Below are positions 23,057-26,329 of a DNA stretch of 26,329 bases, piece after piece. Under the pieces are notes generated by a model that saw only the letters and a list, made by a program, of their open reading frames with translations, had not been told where the DNA came from and searched no databases. Location: positions 1 through 26,329 of the forward strand of contig JBOGDF010000025.1 in the NCBI GenBank assembly GCA_050701635.1, written 5' to 3'. This DNA comes from WHSM01 sp050701635 (GTDB taxonomy: Bacteria > Actinomycetota > Actinomycetes > Mycobacteriales > Micromonosporaceae). The position numbers were made by a program, and so were the translations under genes. Position 1 is the first letter of the stretch. Each line of letters opens with the position of its first letter.

Positions 23057-23466
23057 TGCGGACTCTGTATCGAATGGCGAGCGTCACGGTTGTCGTACTG
23101 GCGCTGGGTGCGCTGACCGGTTGCGGCGCCGGGCAGGACCCGGGCGCGGGGAAGGCACCGCCGTCCGGCAGCGCCAGCCCGAGCGAATCCGCCGCTCCGG
23201 GACCGTCGCTGAGCCCGACGCCCGGCGAGTCGAAGTCAGCGGCCAAAGGAGGCGGCGTGGAGCTGCGGGGCACGGTCGAGTCGGGGGTCGAGGCGGGCTG
23301 CCTGATCCTGACCACGGGCGGCAAGACGTACAACCTGATCGGTGGTGACCGCGCGGTGGTGAAGGCGGGCGCCCGAGTGGTGGTACGCGGCACCGAGGAG
23401 CCGGACCTGATGACCACCTGCCAGCAGGGCATCCCGTTCCGGGTCGCCGAAGCGCGTACCCAGTAG
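23053..23466 (+). CDS. Small secreted lipoprotein, function unknown
   Basis: The 137-aa protein has a lipoprotein signal: MMRTLYRMAS, a hydrophobic core, and lipobox ALTGC with the lipidated cysteine at C24. A Ser/Pro/Gly-rich linker follows to about residue 70. The small C-terminal domain (VELRGTVESGVEAGCLILTT ... RVVVRGTEEP) has two cysteines that could form a disulfide and looks like a compact beta-barrel, possibly OB-like. The ATG at 23053 overlaps the phosphatase stop (ATGA); ATG at 23056 is an alternative. It completes a run of three coupled genes with rsfS and the phosphatase. Confidence 0.85.
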   Translation: MMRTLYRMASVTVVVLALGALTGCGAGQDPGAGKAPPSGSASPSESAAPGPSLSPTPGESKSAAKGGGVELRGTVESGVEAGCLILTTGGKTYNLIGGDRAVVKAGARVVVRGTEEPDLMTTCQQGIPFRVAEARTQ

Positions 23467-23490
23467 CGGCGGCCTCGCCCTGCCGGTTGG

Positions 23491-23509
23491 AGCCGCGGTG
23501 CGTGCGGCT
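23491..23509 (+). terminator. Hairpin after the lipoprotein gene
   Basis: AGCCGC (23491-23496) pairs with GCGGCT (23504-23509) around a 7-nt loop, 24 bp after the stop. There is no U-tract. The rest of the gap to 23641 holds no gene and no clear promoter. Confidence 0.35.
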
Positions 23510-23641
23510 GGTTGGCGCCGACGGGGCGGCTGCCGGCTGGCGGCTTGCGGTGAGGCACACGCGCAGTAGCGGTGGCAACACTTAGTGATCCTCCTAATCG
23601 GATGAGGCGAAGCGGCTGCCGTCTGTGGTGAGATCTCGTCC

Positions 23642-24508
23642 ATGAGTCTGCAGCGCTCTGGTGCGGTCGCTGTGGTCACCGATTCCACGGCGTACCTGCC
23701 GGATGAGGTGATCGACCGGTACGCCATCCACGTGGTGCCGATCCACGTGGTGATCGGCGGTGTCTCGCGCCCGGAGGGCACCGAGGTCACGCCGGGCGAC
23801 GTGGCGCGCGCGTTGCGGGAACGCCGGGTCAGCGTGACCACCTCGCGGCCCGCGCCCGAGCAGTTCGCCAAGACGTACGGCGAACTGCTCGACGCCGGCC
23901 ACGATGTCGTGGTGTCGGTGCACATGTCCCAGAAGCTGTCCGGTACGTACGCCGCCGCCGCGCTGGCGGCCGAGGAGTACGGAGACCGGGTCCGGGTGCT
24001 CGACTCCGGCTCCACCGGCATGGGGCTCGGATTTCCCGTGCTGGCCGCTGCCGAGAAGGCCGCCGCGGGCGCCGGCGCCGACGCGGTGTGTGGCGCGGCG
24101 ACGGAGGCGATCTCGCGTACCAGCATCTTCTTCTACGTCGACACCCTGGAGTTTCTGCGCCGCGGTGGCCGGATCGGCGCCGCCGAAGCGCTGCTCGGTA
24201 CGGCGTTGGCGGTGAAGCCGATCCTGCACGTGACCGACGGAGAAGTGGTCCTGAAGGAGAAGGTGCGTACCGCCGGCCGGGCGTTGGCGCGGCTGGAGGA
24301 GCTGGCGGTGGCGGCCGCGGGCGACGGCGACTGCGATGTCGCGGTGCACCACCTCGATGCGCCGGAGCGGGCCGGTGAGCTGGCAGAGCACCTGACGCAC
24401 GCGTTGCCCCGCCTCGGACAGCTCTACACCTCAGAGATCGGCGCCGCGGTCGGTGCGCACGTCGGCCCCGGGCTGGTGGCCGCCGTGGTCTGCCGCCGCG
24501 CCGCCTGA
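23642..24508 (+). CDS. DegV family fatty acid-binding protein
   Basis: The 288-aa protein has the DegV pattern: VAVVTDSTAYLPDEVI at the N-terminus, VTTSRPAPEQF, SVHMSQKLSGTYAAA, RVLDSGSTGMGLGF, then YVDTLEFLRRGGRIGAAEALLG and LAVKPILHVTDGEV. DegV/FakB proteins bind a single fatty acid and in Firmicutes present it to a kinase; the partner in actinobacteria is unclear. The order phosphatase, degV, comEC matches M. tuberculosis. The last 680 bp lie opposite an open frame of the convergent comEC gene. Codon use and family match show that degV is the real coding strand here. Confidence 0.95.
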   Translation: MSLQRSGAVAVVTDSTAYLPDEVIDRYAIHVVPIHVVIGGVSRPEGTEVTPGDVARALRERRVSVTTSRPAPEQFAKTYGELLDAGHDVVVSVHMSQKLSGTYAAAALAAEEYGDRVRVLDSGSTGMGLGFPVLAAAEKAAAGAGADAVCGAATEAISRTSIFFYVDTLEFLRRGGRIGAAEALLGTALAVKPILHVTDGEVVLKEKVRTAGRALARLEELAVAAAGDGDCDVAVHHLDAPERAGELAEHLTHALPRLGQLYTSEIGAAVGAHVGPGLVAAVVCRRAA

Positions 24509-26329
24509 CCTTCGCCGTTGTAGCGGCCTGCGGGGTGCGCTCGCCGCGGTGCGGCGGCCGGTCGCCGGGCTGCGGCCCGAGGCAGGTGACGTCGAAACCG
24601 GCGCCGGTACGGGCCCCCACCGCGATGTCGCCGCAGTGGTCGGTACGGAACACCCGGGCGCCGTCGGCGGCCAGCCGGTGCACCAGCGACAGATTCGGGT
24701 GGCCGTAGTCGTTGCCGACGCCGACGGACACCAGCGCCACCGCCGGGTCCACCGCGGCGAGGAACCCGGGATCCTGGTACGCGCTGCCGTGGTGCGGCAC
24801 CTTGAGCACGTCCGCGCGTACCGGGGCGCCGTCGGTGAGCAGCGCCTGCTGGCGTTCGATCTCGGCGTCACCGGCCAGCAGCATGGTGAAACCGGGTACG
24901 CGTACCAGCAGGATCAGCGAGTTGTTGTTCGGGTCGGAGCGGGTGCCGAGTAGCGGCTGCTCCGGACCGAGCACCTCGATCCGTACCTCGCCGGCCTGGT
25001 AGTGCCACCCCGGCGAGATCAGCAGCAGGGGTGCCGCCCGGGCGCCGGACAGCCGCGCCACCGCGTCCTTCGCGGGCAGCGGCTCGGCGTACGCCGGCCC
25101 CGCCACGGCGGCCACCTGCCGGCCCCGGAACACCGATGCCAGGCCGCCGATGTGGTCGGCGTGGAAATGACTGATCAGCAGTAGCGGCACCTGCGTGACG
25201 CCCAGCCGTCCCAGGCACCGGTCGACCGCGGACGACGCGGGACCGGTGTCCACCACGATCGCCTGGCGTGACCCGACCCGCAGCGCCAGCGCGTCACCCT
25301 GCCCGACGTCGCAGGCCACCACGGTCCACGCCGGCGGTGGCCACGGCGGCGCCGCTGTGCGTACCGCGGTGACCCCGAGCAGCGCGGCGGCGGCGCTGAC
25401 GGCGAGCACCCGGCGTACGGAGCGGCGGCGTACCGCGATCAGCAGGGCGGCGAACGCCACCGCCAGCAGTAGTCCACCGGAGAGGCCACCGGGCCAGGAG
25501 GCGGTGCCGCCCGGCAGGCCGGCACCCCAGCGCGCCACCCACACCAGCCAGCGCGCGGGCCAGCCCCCGAGCCACGCCAACCAGAGCGCCGCGTCCGGCC
25601 ACAAGGGGGACACCGCCGCGGCCGCGGCGCCGAGCACGGTGGCCGGAGCGACGGCGGGCGCCGCCAGCAGGTTCGCCGGGATCGCGCTCAGGCTCACGGT
25701 GCCGGTGGTCGCGGCGATCACCGGCGCGCACGCCACTTGGGCCGCCACCGGTACGGCGAGCGCCTCGGCGGCGCCCGACGGCCAGCCCCGGCGCCGCAAC
25801 GCGTCCCGCCAACGTGGCGCCAACAGCAGCAGCCCGGCGGTGGCGAGCGCTGAGAGCGCGAATCCGAGGGCGCTGGCCAGCTCGGGGTCGATCAGCACCA
25901 GCGCGTACACCGTGGCGCACAGCCCGGGTAGCGCCGCCCGGGGCCGGCTGGATGCCAGCGCCACCAGCGCCAGGGCACCCATGGCGGCGGCGCGCAGCAC
26001 GCTGGGGGAGGGGCGTACCAGGATCACGAAGCCGACCAGGGCGAGCAGAGACAACGCCGCGGCGGTACGCGGCCCCGCCCGGCACCACGCCGTGAGCAGC
26101 AGCACCAGCCCGACGATGATCGCTACGTTGCTGCCCGAGACGGCCGTCAGGTGGGTCATTCCGGTGGCGCGGAAGTCCTCCTCCACCGACGGGTCCATCC
26201 GGCTCACGTCGCCGATCGCCAGCCCTGGCAGCAGCCCTCCCGGCTCGTCGGGCAGCGGCTCGGCGGCCCGCTGCAGGCCGGTACGCAGCGCGCCGGCGGC
26301 ACGCTGCGCGGCAGGCGGCTTGCCTAGCC
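23829..26329 (-). CDS. comEC: ComEC/Rec2 family competence protein (5' end outside window)
   Basis: The frame is open at the window edge, so the N-terminal part is missing. It begins within the competence domain: LLPGLAIGDVSRMDP, then RATGMTHLTAVSGSNVAII and many membrane helices. A metallo-beta-lactamase-like domain follows with VVACDVGQGDAL, DTGPASS, LLISHFHADHIGG, LLAGDAEI and VPHHGSAY. ComEC forms the membrane channel for single-stranded DNA uptake. Recognisable sequence ends near 24570 (FRTDHCGDIAVGA ... CLGPQPG). No stop follows: the frame continues antisense through degV as an Arg/Pro-rich tail to a stop at 23829. The annotated end is that stop, but the last 220-250 residues are probably a non-conserved read-through tail or the result of a lost stop. 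Confidence 0.9.
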   Translation of the reverse strand, partial: LGKPPAAQRAAGALRTGLQRAAEPLPDEPGGLLPGLAIGDVSRMDPSVEEDFRATGMTHLTAVSGSNVAIIVGLVLLLTAWCRAGPRTAAALSLLALVGFVILVRPSPSVLRAAAMGALALVALASSRPRAALPGLCATVYALVLIDPELASALGFALSALATAGLLLLAPRWRDALRRRGWPSGAAEALAVPVAAQVACAPVIAATTGTVSLSAIPANLLAAPAVAPATVLGAAAAAVSPLWPDAALWLAWLGGWPARWLVWVARWGAGLPGGTASWPGGLSGGLLLAVAFAALLIAVRRRSVRRVLAVSAAAALLGVTAVRTAAPPWPPPAWTVVACDVGQGDALALRVGSRQAIVVDTGPASSAVDRCLGRLGVTQVPLLLISHFHADHIGGLASVFRGRQVAAVAGPAYAEPLPAKDAVARLSGARAAPLLLISPGWHYQAGEVRIEVLGPEQPLLGTRSDPNNNSLILLVRVPGFTMLLAGDAEIERQQALLTDGAPVRADVLKVPHHGSAYQDPGFLAAVDPAVALVSVGVGNDYGHPNLSLVHRLAADGARVFRTDHCGDIAVGARTGAGFDVTCLGPQPGDRPPHRGERTPQAATTAKVRRRGGRPRRPPARGRRAHRPRRRSLRCRAVRGGATRASGALPAHRPAPAHRGGAPRHRSRRRPRPPPPAPPAAPTPGRRYAPSPSGPLLRRSRAGSASPPTPYRAALRRRRSGHRGAETPGCRRRRRCWYARSPPSPRHTPRRRRRPRRPSRQRPAREIRAPCRWSRSRAPGPGLRTPRPPARRRRTYRTASGTCAPTPRHRGRRRAVRRTSWRTARARAARWSR

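Noticed and set aside
1..26329. Search for a mobile element, prophage, defence system or biosynthetic cluster
   Set aside because: No transposase, integrase, att-like repeat, toxin-antitoxin pair, nuclease-helicase set or synthase module is present; all genes fit core chromosome.

Overview
The window looks like core chromosome of a high-GC actinomycete. The best match I can argue for is a Micromonosporaceae-type organism, from the gene order, the GC-dominated third positions, GTG starts, hairpin terminators without long U-tracts, and an ileS leader with an ultrashort stem I. I see no tRNA or rRNA gene, CRISPR array, insertion sequence, phage or biosynthetic cluster. The species cannot be named from sequence reading alone.

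Layout. 1-1194 (minus): the start of a small membrane-anchored Pro/Gly-rich protein, then a YfcE-like metallophosphoesterase. 1304-4673 (plus): a translational T-box leader and ileS, closed by a 34-bp palindromic terminator shared with a convergent DUF3558-like membrane protein (4764-5741, minus). That protein's start codon overlaps the stop of a 26-codon upstream ORF. 6088-12540 (plus): a radical SAM protein, a GNAT acetyltransferase, a DUF2344 protein, rne, rplU and rpmA, ending at a 17-bp-stem terminator. 12622-12677: an orphan long palindrome. 12725-15493 (plus): obg and a DUF1444-like gene of unknown role. 15504-16634 (minus): trpS with a complete transcription-attenuation leader. 16817-18451 (plus): a secreted protein. 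18607-24508 (plus): pepN, nadD, rsfS, a histidine phosphatase, a lipoprotein and degV; nadD, rsfS, phosphatase, degV and comEC follow the order known from Mycobacterium tuberculosis. 23829-26329 (minus): comEC, cut by the window edge at its 5' end, whose open frame runs about 680 bp antisense into degV.

How the genes fit together. Most encode translation and RNA metabolism: two aminoacyl-tRNA synthetases, RNase E/G, ribosomal proteins L21 and L27, the ribosome-assembly GTPase Obg and the ribosome silencing factor RsfS. The two synthetases sense their own tRNA charging by different RNA mechanisms. ileS has a tRNA-binding T-box that frees or hides the Shine-Dalgarno sequence. trpS has a Trp-Trp leader peptide that controls a terminator and is probably read from a leaderless mRNA. 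These two leaders are the strongest regulatory signals in the window.

Most start codons were chosen by homology, Shine-Dalgarno spacing or stop/start overlap. Family names come from motif recognition without database searches.
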